Part shown: positions 1 through 9,030 of the stretch, one piece after another
Layout of the letters: each line of letters starts with the position of its first letter
Numbering within the stretch: position 1 is the first letter of the stretch
Source of the DNA: a virus
DNA: 50,017 nucleotides
Virus record (IMG/VR): IMGVR_UViG_3300042988_000405
Coordinates: 1-50,017 of that record
Direction: 5' to 3' (one strand)
Notes under the pieces: generated by a model
Database searches by the model: none
The model's input: only the letters and a program-made list of their open reading frames with translations
What the model was told of the DNA's origin: nothing
Program-made: the position numbers and the translations under genes

Positions 1-1
1 T

Positions 2-3000
2 GTAGAAGCGCCAATGCCGGCATATCAGGCAGGTGACTTGTTGCTTGCCTATGTTTCAATCGATGACTCAGCAGGAACCTCAGCTCAGACTATTGTGGGT
101 GGTCGACCTGTTCCTTATGTTCTTAAGGCTATTACAGGTGGAACAGTATTTTCGGACGTAACAGAATTCGCAAACGAAGCAACTGCAGGAGACTGGACGA
201 TTTCACCTACAGCACCTGCAGTCAACGATGCTTGTTATTTTGGCTCTCCTGATAAGTTCACTCAAATCAACGTTGTAAGCTCCGTTCTTGCTGTTGCAAC
301 AACCAACCCAACATGGGTCGTGGAATATTGGAGCGGCGCCGCCTGGACTACACTCACAACAACAACAAATACATTCGGCGCAAATATGAAGCCGACTGCA
401 ACTGTTCATGCTGAGTTGATTTTTGCTGTTCCAGCTAACTGGGCAACAACAACAGTCAACGGCATTGCTGGACAGTATTGGGTTCGTTTCAGATGTTCTG
501 TTACAGGTACATATACAACAGCTGGTCTACAGACACAAGCATGGATTGTTCCTGATATTAATAGTACAGCTGTCTCCAACCGTTGGAGACAGCTGTTTTC
601 TTACTATGCCGGCACCACTCCTTCTCCAATATCAGCTGTTTGGAAATATGCTACAGCAGATGAACGTGATACGACCTTCTTTTATACATCACCAGAAACA
701 GCCAACGTTGAACTAATCGCTATTCGTGACGTTGAGACAATTGCAGATTCAGGTGTTATAACTGCAGCTGTCAATGCAACAAATAGAACTTATATTAGAT
801 CGACCGGTTCATGGGTAACTGACGGATTCCAAGTTGGGATGCAAATCAATATTACCGGTTCAACATCTGCAGGTAATAATTATTTTAGACAAATTGAAAG
901 CATTTCCACAACAACCAATCCAAATGATACAATTACAGTAACATCTGGTACCGGTCTTATTACAGAAGCAGGAACAGTTAATCAACGTGTTATTTCGTTC
1001 CCGTTCAATGTAACAGTTACGGGTGTGGCTCCTGCTTCAGGTAATGCGGGTTATACTGCATCAAATGCTGCATTGTATAGAAATGCTTTGCCTACTTACA
1101 CCACAAACAAAAATGATTGTTTGTTGATATATTCTGCCAACCCTGATGGCGTAGGTATTCCTTCTATTATTGAAGGTCCTTGTCAGTTAATTGCTGGTAA
1201 AGACGGTTCTGCACACTCAGACGGTTTTGCTTGGGGTTATCAAAGAACAGCAGGAACAACATCTAATGCTGTGTTTATGACTCAAATGTCTGCATTAGTG
1301 ACAGAAATGACTATTGTTGCAATCAACCCTCCATATTCTGGACCGTTGATTCGTCCTGCATATACTATTACTGATGCATCCGTGTATGTTAATCCTCTTT
1401 CAAATGCAGCATTCGGAACAGACTCCGCTGCAGCAACATCTGTTACTACTCCATTTACCGGTAAACTAAACGGCAGACCAATTGCTGCAGGTGCGGTAGC
1501 TGCAACAACTGACGTTGGATTAAACTCATACCATGCTGTTACTCAGGTTACAGGGCTTACAACCAATGGAACATTCGCCGGAATTAGAAATACTATTGCA
1601 TCGAGAAACTTTGCAAATAAAAATATTCTGATTCACTTTCAGCCAGCTACTCCAGTTGCGCTACAAACAACAGACAAGGTAACTCTTGATGGTGCTTGTG
1701 GAGTGGCTTTTGGATTGGCTTCTGCAGCAGGTCGATATAAAGTTTATCATATCGGCGGTTCAGGTGTTCCTTCAGACTTCGGTAGACATCAGCCAGCAAT
1801 CGTTCATACAGCAGCAACTGCAGGTGTGTTGTCGCAGGCTGGGTCTTTTGCCGTATCTGGCGGCGCCGGTACATTCGTAGCTACATCAAGAATATATGTT
1901 GGTGCTAGTTGGGCAACAGCCACAAAGCGCGCTTTTATTATTTCTGTATCTGGTACATCTCCAACACAGACCATTAACTATTCTACTCTTGGTGGTTACG
2001 GTTATACGACAAATTTCGTTGCCGGTGATGCAATCAAAGAATATACTGTTTCTAATATCAACGGCGCAACCGGTACAGCTGGCACCGTTAGTACATTAGT
2101 TGATACAGCCGTAGTCGATCTAGGATTCTTTGTTTCAGGAAAAACTGTTGCTCCAATATGGATGTTTGCATCGATGTGGGCACTCGATACATGGGTTGGT
2201 GTTGGAGGAATTTCAACCGCTCCGATGGATCTACCACAAATCGTTTCTTGTTACGCTGACGGCCATGAACGTCGATCTGCAATTCAGCAAGGTTCTAAGC
2301 AAGCACTATTCCTAGGACCAGTACAAATCGGTGATGGAACAAATAGCACATATTTGCTACTTGACGGTACAGCTATTGAATTCCCACAGCAATACAACAA
2401 AGATGCTAAGCAGGTATTTTATAATTCTGTTGATAATTTTGCAGGTTTGACATACTACGCAGCTGCGTCTGATACCATCATCCATAGAAACTCTGTTATT
2501 TCATCAGGATCTAGATTCAAATGGGGACTTCATGCATCTAGCTCAACTGCAGCAACATACGATTTCTCGGGAACCGCGGTTATCGGCGCAGGTACAATTA
2601 CACTGAATCGTGCAATTACTATAACCGAACTTACCATTAATGATTACTCTAGTATTGATGCTTCAGGTTTAACACTAACATATTCAGCTATTAAGAATGT
2701 GCCTGTTACAAATGATTCTATTACATTAACCGCACTTTCTAATATTGATTACTGCACAATCGATGTTACAAAAGTTTCAGCTTCAAATAGATGGTGTTCT
2801 GTTGCTGATCCTACAATATTTGTGGGAAATACATTCATCGGAACTGCATCAACAGGACATGCTATTCGTATTACCACGCCGGGAACATACGCATTTGTTG
2901 GAAATAAGTTCACCGGTTTCGGTGCAGATGGTTCTAACTCTGCAGCAATATTCAATGAATCTGGCGGTTTGGTTACATTGAACATTACAGATGGCGATAC

Positions 3001-3367
3001 ACCAACATTTAGAAATGGTGCTGGTGCATCTACTGTCATTAATAATGCTAAAACATTCTCTGTTGCAAATATTATTGATGGTTCAGAAGTTAGATTATAC
3101 AAAGCTTCCGATCTTACTGAATTAGGTGGTGCTGAAAATATAAGTGCAAGTCCAACAGGATTAAATGCAGTAACTGTACAATCAGATCCAGATAATGCAG
3201 GTAGGTTTATCATGTCATATAGTTATAATTATACAGCAGATACTCCTATTATTATAGTAGCACTTAATAATCAGTATCAAGTATTGAGAAATACTTCAAC
3301 AATAAAGTCTACAAGTCAGACTTTTACTATTAACCAACTTTTTGATCGACAATATCAAAATCTATAA
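2..3367 (+). CDS. Large virion structural protein (5' end outside window)
   Basis: The frame is open to the first base of the window (V-E-A-P before the first ATG at 14), so the real start is probably upstream and this is a 3' part of at least 1,121 codons. The protein is rich in Thr, Ser, Ala, Gly and Asn, has almost no Cys and no membrane segment. The C-terminal third (from about residue 830) has short repeated strands of the 'x-I-x-x-N-x-F' kind typical of beta-helix or beta-solenoid phage appendage proteins. It heads a run of structural genes and its TAA stop overlaps a TATAAATA late promoter. Role as a tail or appendage protein is inferred from composition and context; no specific family was recognised. 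Confidence 0.6.
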   Translation, partial: VEAPMPAYQAGDLLLAYVSIDDSAGTSAQTIVGGRPVPYVLKAITGGTVFSDVTEFANEATAGDWTISPTAPAVNDACYFGSPDKFTQINVVSSVLAVATTNPTWVVEYWSGAAWTTLTTTTNTFGANMKPTATVHAELIFAVPANWATTTVNGIAGQYWVRFRCSVTGTYTTAGLQTQAWIVPDINSTAVSNRWRQLFSYYAGTTPSPISAVWKYATADERDTTFFYTSPETANVELIAIRDVETIADSGVITAAVNATNRTYIRSTGSWVTDGFQVGMQINITGSTSAGNNYFRQIESISTTTNPNDTITVTSGTGLITEAGTVNQRVISFPFNVTVTGVAPASGNAGYTASNAALYRNALPTYTTNKNDCLLIYSANPDGVGIPSIIEGPCQLIAGKDGSAHSDGFAWGYQRTAGTTSNAVFMTQMSALVTEMTIVAINPPYSGPLIRPAYTITDASVYVNPLSNAAFGTDSAAATSVTTPFTGKLNGRPIAAGAVAATTDVGLNSYHAVTQVTGLTTNGTFAGIRNTIASRNFANKNILIHFQPATPVALQTTDKVTLDGACGVAFGLASAAGRYKVYHIGGSGVPSDFGRHQPAIVHTAATAGVLSQAGSFAVSGGAGTFVATSRIYVGASWATATKRAFIISVSGTSPTQTINYSTLGGYGYTTNFVAGDAIKEYTVSNINGATGTAGTVSTLVDTAVVDLGFFVSGKTVAPIWMFASMWALDTWVGVGGISTAPMDLPQIVSCYADGHERRSAIQQGSKQALFLGPVQIGDGTNSTYLLLDGTAIEFPQQYNKDAKQVFYNSVDNFAGLTYYAAASDTIIHRNSVISSGSRFKWGLHASSSTAATYDFSGTAVIGAGTITLNRAITITELTINDYSSIDASGLTLTYSAIKNVPVTNDSITLTALSNIDYCTIDVTKVSASNRWCSVADPTIFVGNTFIGTASTGHAIRITTPGTYAFVGNKFTGFGADGSNSAAIFNESGGLVTLNITDGDTPTFRNGAGASTVINNAKTFSVANIIDGSEVRLYKASDLTELGGAENISASPTGLNAVTVQSDPDNAGRFIMSYSYNYTADTPIIIVALNNQYQVLRNTSTIKSTSQTFTINQLFDRQYQNL

Positions 3368-3370
3368 ATA
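3363..3370 (+). promoter_or_regulatory. T4-type late promoter TATAAATA
   Basis: An exact match to the T4 late promoter octamer overlaps the stop codon of the upstream structural gene and lies 36 bases before the next start. There is no -35 element, as expected for gp55-directed transcription. Confidence 0.7.
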
Positions 3371-3405
3371 CTAAGTAATTTGTTTTATTAACCTTGGAGA
3401 ATTAA

Positions 3406-5043
3406 ATGGCTGCATATACATCAGCCCCACTAACTGATCCGGATTCCCTTTCATATGTAATCGGAACCAACATCACTACGATGTTTAGTGCTAGCACAAC
3501 TGACGAGCTTCTTATTGACTATACAAATAAGACTATTGCTCTTAAAGCTGTCGGCACAATGAATCAGGATGGGGTAACAATTAAGTGTGTTTACTCAAAA
3601 TTAAAAGAAGTTTGGCGTACTGACGCAACCCTAGTTAAATTCCCATTCCCTATGGGCCCAATTACTGATGAACAGTTTGAAATGATCAACGGTTGGAACT
3701 GGGACAAGGTTAATACTTCAGGTTCTGGTTCAGCAACAACTGTTGAACTTCTTCGTACCGGTGGTTGGTCTGTTGTTAATACCTCAAACCAAGTTACAGA
3801 ACAGTGGGCAGGTATCGTTACACTAGGTTCTTTTGCTGCAACTACTGACCAGGCATACTATCAACAAGCTGCTGGTGGTACTCCTACTAACTTCAAACTA
3901 TCCAATAACGTTAATCAAGCCGTACAGATCCTAAGTGATCCAAATGGTGATGGTAACTTTGTTGATGGTTATGATCGTAGAGGCTATTTCAAAGTATTCT
4001 TACGAGAGTATGCAAAATCATACGCTCAGTCAGCTAATACAGAAATCGGTGCGTCATCCATGACATACCAGGCATACCGTTTCCCACTATCGAACGGTAC
4101 TGACCTTAAGATTACTCACGACGATACAGCAGTTTCTACAACTACTCCTTATACAAACGTCAACATCACTTATCTGCGCGATGCTGCAGATAATTTGTAT
4201 AATGTTCGTGGCAACTTTGCATCAGCTACCGTGTATGCATTAGCTGATGTTGTAAAAGATACAGGTAACAATCGTTGGTATAAGTGTATTCTTGCTTATA
4301 CATCAACTGCAACTCTTCCTTCTGCTAATGCAACAAACTGGGCAGCTTATGAGGGTGAACGTCAGATTGGTACTGCATGGTATCCATTCACCGTCGTTAT
4401 CGATGGTGATACAACTGTTGGTGCTTCTGGTTCTGGTGCAGCACTTCGTGCACAGGTGTATGAAAAAGTCCAGTGGTCGCTTCGCCAAGCTACTGACATT
4501 GATACTGATGCAACAGCAACAGTTACCGGTAAGACTGCTGACCTTCTATTGAAGTTCGTCGGTGATACACTTGTAACATACCCTGGTGTTTATATTGACT
4601 CTTTCAATTCAAACGACAAGAACGACATCGAATTCTATGATGCAACAAACACCAAGCGTACATTCCCGTATGTTGCTTCTGTTACACTAAACTTCGGTGA
4701 TAACTTGAAGAATGATGCTTCTGCTAAATATTGGCTATTCTTCTCTACTCTACCAGGTGCAGGTAATGACTTCGGTGAAGCAGGTGCAGTTCTAGTTCAG
4801 AATGATGCCGCGGCAGATATTACCGGTACAGTTTCTGCAGCATCCAGTGTATCATGGACATTCGACTATGATAATAATACTCAGGGAACAAGAACTGCTG
4901 GTACTGATGCTGATGTTACTGCCGTTGCTCTAGGTCTACAGACAGGGCAGTACGTTAAGGCAACAGGAACTATTGCTAAATCTAAATCTAACAGTTTATC
5001 ACTAGTTGCTGCTCTAGAGAGAAACTACTCTAATCCTGCTTAA
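3406..5043 (+). CDS. Virion structural protein with a carbohydrate-binding-like insert
   Basis: A 545-residue protein with a strong ribosome site (TTGGAG) and a late promoter upstream. It is beta-rich, without Cys clusters, signal peptide or membrane segments. Residues about 265-315 (GNFASATVYALADVV...NRWYKC...NWAAYEG) resemble the small CBM5/12-like or fibre insert found in phage appendages, with spaced aromatic residues W, Y and W. The rest resembles large unnamed structural proteins of T4-like phages with no assigned position. It is followed by a strong terminator, so it closes a transcription unit. Role in the virion is inferred from neighbours and composition; receptor binding is only a possibility. 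Confidence 0.6.
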   Translation: MAAYTSAPLTDPDSLSYVIGTNITTMFSASTTDELLIDYTNKTIALKAVGTMNQDGVTIKCVYSKLKEVWRTDATLVKFPFPMGPITDEQFEMINGWNWDKVNTSGSGSATTVELLRTGGWSVVNTSNQVTEQWAGIVTLGSFAATTDQAYYQQAAGGTPTNFKLSNNVNQAVQILSDPNGDGNFVDGYDRRGYFKVFLREYAKSYAQSANTEIGASSMTYQAYRFPLSNGTDLKITHDDTAVSTTTPYTNVNITYLRDAADNLYNVRGNFASATVYALADVVKDTGNNRWYKCILAYTSTATLPSANATNWAAYEGERQIGTAWYPFTVVIDGDTTVGASGSGAALRAQVYEKVQWSLRQATDIDTDATATVTGKTADLLLKFVGDTLVTYPGVYIDSFNSNDKNDIEFYDATNTKRTFPYVASVTLNFGDNLKNDASAKYWLFFSTLPGAGNDFGEAGAVLVQNDAAADITGTVSAASSVSWTFDYDNNTQGTRTAGTDADVTAVALGLQTGQYVKATGTIAKSKSNSLSLVAALERNYSNPA

Positions 5044-5065
5044 TTAGAGTATTACTGTGATCTAG

Positions 5066-5102
5066 GAAACCCCTATAAATAAATTATAGGGGTTTCTTTT
5101 TT
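5066..5102 (+). terminator. Rho-independent terminator containing a late promoter
   Basis: A 13-bp perfect stem (5066-5078 with 5084-5096), a 5-base loop and a T run (5097-5102) follow the 545-residue structural gene. The octamer TATAAATA sits at 5074-5081, across the top of the stem and the loop, so late transcripts starting from it would lack the 5' arm. Confidence 0.85.
5074..5081 (+). promoter_or_regulatory. Late promoter TATAAATA inside the terminator hairpin
   Basis: Exact T4 late octamer embedded in the terminator stem-loop. It would start RNA about 10 bases downstream, in the 3' arm, for the genes beginning at 5114. Confidence 0.6.
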
Positions 5103-5113
5103 AAGGATATAAT

Positions 5114-5338
5114 ATGACAAGAACACAAATTAGGTATGCTATCTTTCGTTGTAAGTCTGGTACACCTACTAAGGAACACGAAGAAATATTTGCTACATAT
5201 AGCGACCAATTAGCAGAATTTGGTTTTACATTAGATGACTTTACGACTGAATGGGACGTCCATAAGAAGGATTTAGACCAAATCGTATATGGAAAAGTTG
5301 CAAAGGCATATAATAAAAACATTCCTATTGTTACCTAA
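5114..5338 (+). CDS. Small hypothetical protein (74 aa)
   Basis: The ATG is preceded by AAGGA at a good distance and by the hairpin-borne late promoter. The 74-residue product is charged and alpha-helical in look (KSGTPTKEHEEIFATYSDQL, then LDDFTTEWDVHKKDLDQIV), without Cys-based motifs or membrane segments. It lies between two large structural genes and its stop overlaps a TAAATA late-promoter core. I do not recognise the family. A small virion component or chaperone for a neighbouring fibre is possible but only from position. Confidence 0.6.
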   Translation: MTRTQIRYAIFRCKSGTPTKEHEEIFATYSDQLAEFGFTLDDFTTEWDVHKKDLDQIVYGKVAKAYNKNIPIVT

Positions 5339-5366
5339 ATATAAAAAGTAACTATGAAAGAAATTT

Positions 5367-6743
5367 ATGTCAAGTAACTCATACATTCAAGTACCACCAG
5401 ACTCATCAGGCAAAAAGGTATACCATAAACAACATACTAATGTTGATGGTAATACTGTTCAAGCCCCAGTAATGCACATTGGTGATCCAGATAATAGTTC
5501 ATATGTACAAAAAGTAGATGTAAAAGGGCAAGCATTTACTCGCTTTGCCGATGGGTCGCCTACACTAGATGCATTTGGTAATTTAAGAGTATCTAATGCA
5601 CACGTATTGGGTGCATATGAGTTTACAAACTCTGACATGATGGATTTATTTTCAATCAAAGAATTAGTTGGTGGAACTGTAACACATAATCCTACTTCTT
5701 CTACCACAGTGCTTGGTGTAACAGGTACTATTTCCTCTGAGTCAAGAATATCTACAAACCGATATCACTATTACCAGCCAGGTACTGGTAATTTGGCAAT
5801 TATGACTCTTTCACTGAATGACTCTGGTAAAACGGGGAATGTTAGAGGATGGGGATATGGAGACTACGATAATGGTTTATTGTGGAGATTAAATGGAACT
5901 ACATTCCAGTGTGGCATTCGTTCTAAAGTAACCGGCACTGTTACTAATACTTTTATTGATCAAGCAAATTGGAATGGAGATAAACTAGACGGTAGTGGTC
6001 CTTCTGGTATGATCTTAGATTTAACCAAAGCAAATTTTTATTGGATTGACTTTGCTTGGCTTGGTGTTGGAGAAGTACGTTTTGGTGTATTAGCTCCGGA
6101 TGGTGCTAAGATAGTATGTCATACATTCCAGAATCCAAACTCAAATGTTGGTCCATACATGCAGTCTGGATCTTTGCCACTATCATACCACAACTTCAAT
6201 ACTGCACTTACTTCAGGTACATCTGAAATGAATCTAATTTGTGCTGCTGTTTATTCAGAAGGTGCAACTGATTATACATATTGGAGGTTCAACGATATCG
6301 AGCGTGATCCGACAACAGTAACAACAAATACACATATTCTATCTATGCGTCCTAGATACCAAGTAAATGGTAAGACAAATAGAGTCGGAGTTTACCCAGA
6401 TTCATTATCTGTATATGTTTCTGGTGGCAACGTAAAAATCTCTATTGTTGATGATGCAACAATATCTACTCCTACTTGGTCAATTACAGGTGAGGGAGTT
6501 GTCGATGGGGATATTTCTGCTAGTACTGTAAGCGGTGGATCCAAATTCAAAACATGGTATTTGGCACCTGGTTGCCATGACATCTGTCTAAGTTGCTTCT
6601 ATGAAACAAATGATGAAGGTTATCATGTATTGGCAGATGCAGCAACAGTAGATGATGTTTATTCACTTACGATTGTTGCAACAAAGTTAGATGGTACTAC
6701 TGTAAATGTTGGTGCTTCTATCTGCTATCGTGAGCTACGTTAA
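5367..6743 (+). CDS. Virion structural protein (458 aa)
   Basis: A 458-residue protein whose first 80 residues carry a pattern common in phage appendage proteins (DGSPTLDAFGNLRVSNAHVLGAYEF), followed by a long beta-rich region with a jelly-roll-like composition (YWIDFAWLGVGEVRFGVL, then YWRFNDIERDP). There is no signal peptide or membrane segment. The ribosome site is weak (GAAAGAAA). The stop codon overlaps the next ATG as TAATG, implying translational coupling. Structural role is inferred from the pattern and from its place in a run of virion genes; it could be a fibre, collar or baseplate periphery protein. Confidence 0.6.
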   Translation: MSSNSYIQVPPDSSGKKVYHKQHTNVDGNTVQAPVMHIGDPDNSSYVQKVDVKGQAFTRFADGSPTLDAFGNLRVSNAHVLGAYEFTNSDMMDLFSIKELVGGTVTHNPTSSTTVLGVTGTISSESRISTNRYHYYQPGTGNLAIMTLSLNDSGKTGNVRGWGYGDYDNGLLWRLNGTTFQCGIRSKVTGTVTNTFIDQANWNGDKLDGSGPSGMILDLTKANFYWIDFAWLGVGEVRFGVLAPDGAKIVCHTFQNPNSNVGPYMQSGSLPLSYHNFNTALTSGTSEMNLICAAVYSEGATDYTYWRFNDIERDPTTVTTNTHILSMRPRYQVNGKTNRVGVYPDSLSVYVSGGNVKISIVDDATISTPTWSITGEGVVDGDISASTVSGGSKFKTWYLAPGCHDICLSCFYETNDEGYHVLADAATVDDVYSLTIVATKLDGTTVNVGASICYRELR

Positions 6744-8401
6744 TGTCTCTATGGACACAGTGGCAAGAGGATTGGTTACTTTATCATAAGGTAACCATTA
6801 ATGGTGCAGATAAAACAATATCTGTAAATCCAAATGTCACGTCCCTAGATATTAGAGCAGATGTTTATTCTACTTGGAAAGAATGGTCACAGTTAAGAGA
6901 TAATACAAAATTCCTTCAGGCAATAAGAACAACCGGTGGTGACCCAATTGGCGGTGGTGCATTTACAGGTGACGTATATTTCTTAATTAATGGATGGAAA
7001 TTGTTAGTTGATGTCAAACTAACTGCTGTGACTGGAGTACTTTTCTCCGACAATTATGACACTGCATACTATGACCTAGACACAAAGCTAGCAGTATATC
7101 CAGCTCGTGTTTCCAGTATTGTTAATACATATCAACCTACAATAACAGTAAATGCTGGAGATATCACAGTACCAACAGTAAGTGATATCTGGAGTTTTGC
7201 AAATAGAACTCTTACTTCTACTCCTACTTATAATGGTCCAAGTGCAGAAGCCATACGCATTGAAATGGATACATCAAGTACAAAATTACAGGATCTGCTA
7301 TCCCATTCTTGGACTAATGATGAAAAAGCACAAATTAGAAATCGTCTAGGTATTGATGGTACGTCTGCTCTGCCTATTGCTACTCCTACATTGGGTACTC
7401 TAGCCAAACAAATAGAAATACAGAATGAGTTGGGCAATATTTCTGTTTCTTCTTCTGCACTTAATGCTCCAGCAATATCTTTTAGTCTTACTTCTGGTAT
7501 TGTTACTTCTGGGTCCTTTACAGATACAAGGTCTATCAATAGTTCAGAGCATGTAATTTCAGATAATGCTGGGGCTTTTGATGTAAAATATACATTTGAC
7601 ATCGGAATTAATGCTAAACCATCATTGTTGACTTTTGCTGGAAGAGTTACAGATCAACACGAAACAGTACATGTGTCTGCATGGAATTATACTACTTCCA
7701 CATGGGATAACGTTGGTACAGTCACAGGGTCCAAATCGACAAATACAGTATATTCTTTTGCATTATATCCAGATCATACAAGTTCTGTAGCTGGTACTAT
7801 AGGTGATGTACAGATAAGATTTAATTCTACAATAATAAGCGATTTAGTATTACATGTAGATCAACTATATGTAAGTTATGCTACACTAGAGGCAGCTATA
7901 GGATATTCTGCTCATGCTGTTTCCGCTACAGCATCTAGTATTACCTTGCCAAGCGATGCATCAAATATCGATAATTATTATGTTCCATGTTTGATAACAG
8001 TTAATCATGGAACTGGTGCTAATCAGTATGCAAAAGCATTGTCATACAATGGTAATACTAGAACTCTGCAACTAGAGTTGCCAATGGTTGTTACTCTTGA
8101 TTCATCAAGTCATATTACTCTGTCTCCATGGGCATCAACTAAATTGGAAAGTGGAGAAAGGGCTGCAATTGCAGATGAAGTCAGAGTTGAACTTACTCCA
8201 GAGCTTACTCATGTAATGACTCTTGAAAATAATCCAGGGTTAACTCCTACTCAGGCAACCATGCTACTAGAACTATATGCAATAATGGGTCTAGACCCTT
8301 TGAAGCCTTTAGTTGTTACACAGACACAACGTACAGCTGGTTCTGGTATTACTCAGACAATCAACACAAATACTACTGCCACCGCAGTCACACGTGTATG
8401 A
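6743..8401 (+). CDS. Virion structural protein (552 aa)
   Basis: Starts at the A of the upstream TAA (TAATG overlap). The N-terminal 130 residues carry a pattern I know from many phage tail or appendage proteins (YSTWKEWSQLRDNTKFLQAI...GGDPI...YFLINGWK). Residues about 230-390 look like a jelly-roll or galactose-binding-like beta sandwich (NAPAISFSLTSGIVTSGSFT, later VQIRFNSTIISDLVLHVDQL). The C-terminus ends in a helix and a Thr/Ala-rich tail. Its stop overlaps the next ATG (ATGA). Function inside the virion is not assignable from sequence alone. Confidence 0.6.
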   Translation: MSLWTQWQEDWLLYHKVTINGADKTISVNPNVTSLDIRADVYSTWKEWSQLRDNTKFLQAIRTTGGDPIGGGAFTGDVYFLINGWKLLVDVKLTAVTGVLFSDNYDTAYYDLDTKLAVYPARVSSIVNTYQPTITVNAGDITVPTVSDIWSFANRTLTSTPTYNGPSAEAIRIEMDTSSTKLQDLLSHSWTNDEKAQIRNRLGIDGTSALPIATPTLGTLAKQIEIQNELGNISVSSSALNAPAISFSLTSGIVTSGSFTDTRSINSSEHVISDNAGAFDVKYTFDIGINAKPSLLTFAGRVTDQHETVHVSAWNYTTSTWDNVGTVTGSKSTNTVYSFALYPDHTSSVAGTIGDVQIRFNSTIISDLVLHVDQLYVSYATLEAAIGYSAHAVSATASSITLPSDASNIDNYYVPCLITVNHGTGANQYAKALSYNGNTRTLQLELPMVVTLDSSSHITLSPWASTKLESGERAAIADEVRVELTPELTHVMTLENNPGLTPTQATMLLELYAIMGLDPLKPLVVTQTQRTAGSGITQTINTNTTATAVTRV

Positions 8402-8502
8402 AAATACTCTTAGAATTCTTGTCGGCTATTGCAGATCCTGAATTCTTAAGGATATATTTTGGTTTAATGTTAACTACTGCAATATTGTTCTTTAGTTTAT
8501 GA
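8398..8502 (+). CDS. Tiny single-pass membrane protein (34 aa)
   Basis: A 34-codon frame starts with ATGA overlap on the stop of the 552-residue structural gene. The product begins MKILLEFLSAIADPEF and ends in one hydrophobic segment (about residues 19-34, YFGLMLTTAILFFSL), so it would be a membrane peptide with almost no tail after the membrane span. Coupling to the upstream gene and no better use of this DNA support translation. No family recognised; a holin-accessory or lysis role is conceivable, given the spanin pair at about 15.3-16 kb, but unproven. Confidence 0.45.
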   Translation: MKILLEFLSAIADPEFLRIYFGLMLTTAILFFSL

Positions 8503-8503
8503 T

Positions 8504-8683
8504 ATGTTTTATTATTACAGAAATAAATTACAATGGATACATGCCGCCGAGATGGAAGGGTATGTCGTTGTAATTTATGATGAGTATCTATTTGCCCACG
8601 ATCCATTAAACACTAAAAATATACGTGGTCATTTTAATACTAATGATAATTATGGTTATGTAGAAAATGATTATATTCCATGA
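8504..8683 (+). CDS. Small hypothetical protein (59 aa)
   Basis: The ATG lies two bases after the stop of the 34-residue frame, and the stop overlaps the next ATG (ATGA at 8680). The product is rich in aromatic and acidic residues (MFYYRNKLQWIHAAEMEGYV, then a Tyr/Asp/Asn-rich end) with no membrane segment or Cys. The tight overlaps on both sides make it likely to be translated. The family is not recognised. Confidence 0.5.
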   Translation: MFYYYRNKLQWIHAAEMEGYVVVIYDEYLFAHDPLNTKNIRGHFNTNDNYGYVENDYIP

Positions 8684-9030
8684 GTTTTGAACATAAACAA
8701 TTTGCACTAAATGGATTATTCCCAGGTTGTAAGCACTGGGATATAGCAGTGTTTGGTCAATTTAGTATTGAAGTAACTGTTACACCAGTATCATCTGGTG
8801 GCTATAGTCCTTATTTCCCTGCTGAAGACTACCTAGTAACTGTTAAGATTACGACAAAGAAAGGTAAAGTTTACGAACAATCTTTCTATGCTTCTGCTAG
8901 TAAGCTAAGAGGCTTTGAGAAGGTCGTTGCAACATTCAAAGGATTTAAGTCAACAATAGTAAATGTTGTTGCTTCATTAAATAGTGTCATTAGAACTAAA
9001 ATTGGCATCACAATTAAAAGGAAACATTGA
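8680..9030 (+). CDS. Hypothetical small structural protein (116 aa)
   Basis: A 116-residue, basic, beta-rich protein (pattern VTVKITTKKGKVYEQSFYAS, then a helix and VIRTKIGITIKRKH). It starts inside the stop of the preceding gene and ends by overlapping the next ATG (TGATG), so it belongs to a coupled set 6743-10400. There are no catalytic motifs, signal peptide or membrane segment. It could be a small head or tail accessory protein, but this rests only on position. Confidence 0.55.
   Translation: MSFEHKQFALNGLFPGCKHWDIAVFGQFSIEVTVTPVSSGGYSPYFPAEDYLVTVKITTKKGKVYEQSFYASASKLRGFEKVVATFKGFKSTIVNVVASLNSVIRTKIGITIKRKH

Noticed and set aside
2749-3213. Long open frame on the minus strand (154 codons) and many shorter minus-strand frames
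   Set aside because: They lie wholly inside strongly supported plus-strand genes with no ribosome sites; the window has a single coding direction. Low stop density comes from the codon use of the real genes.
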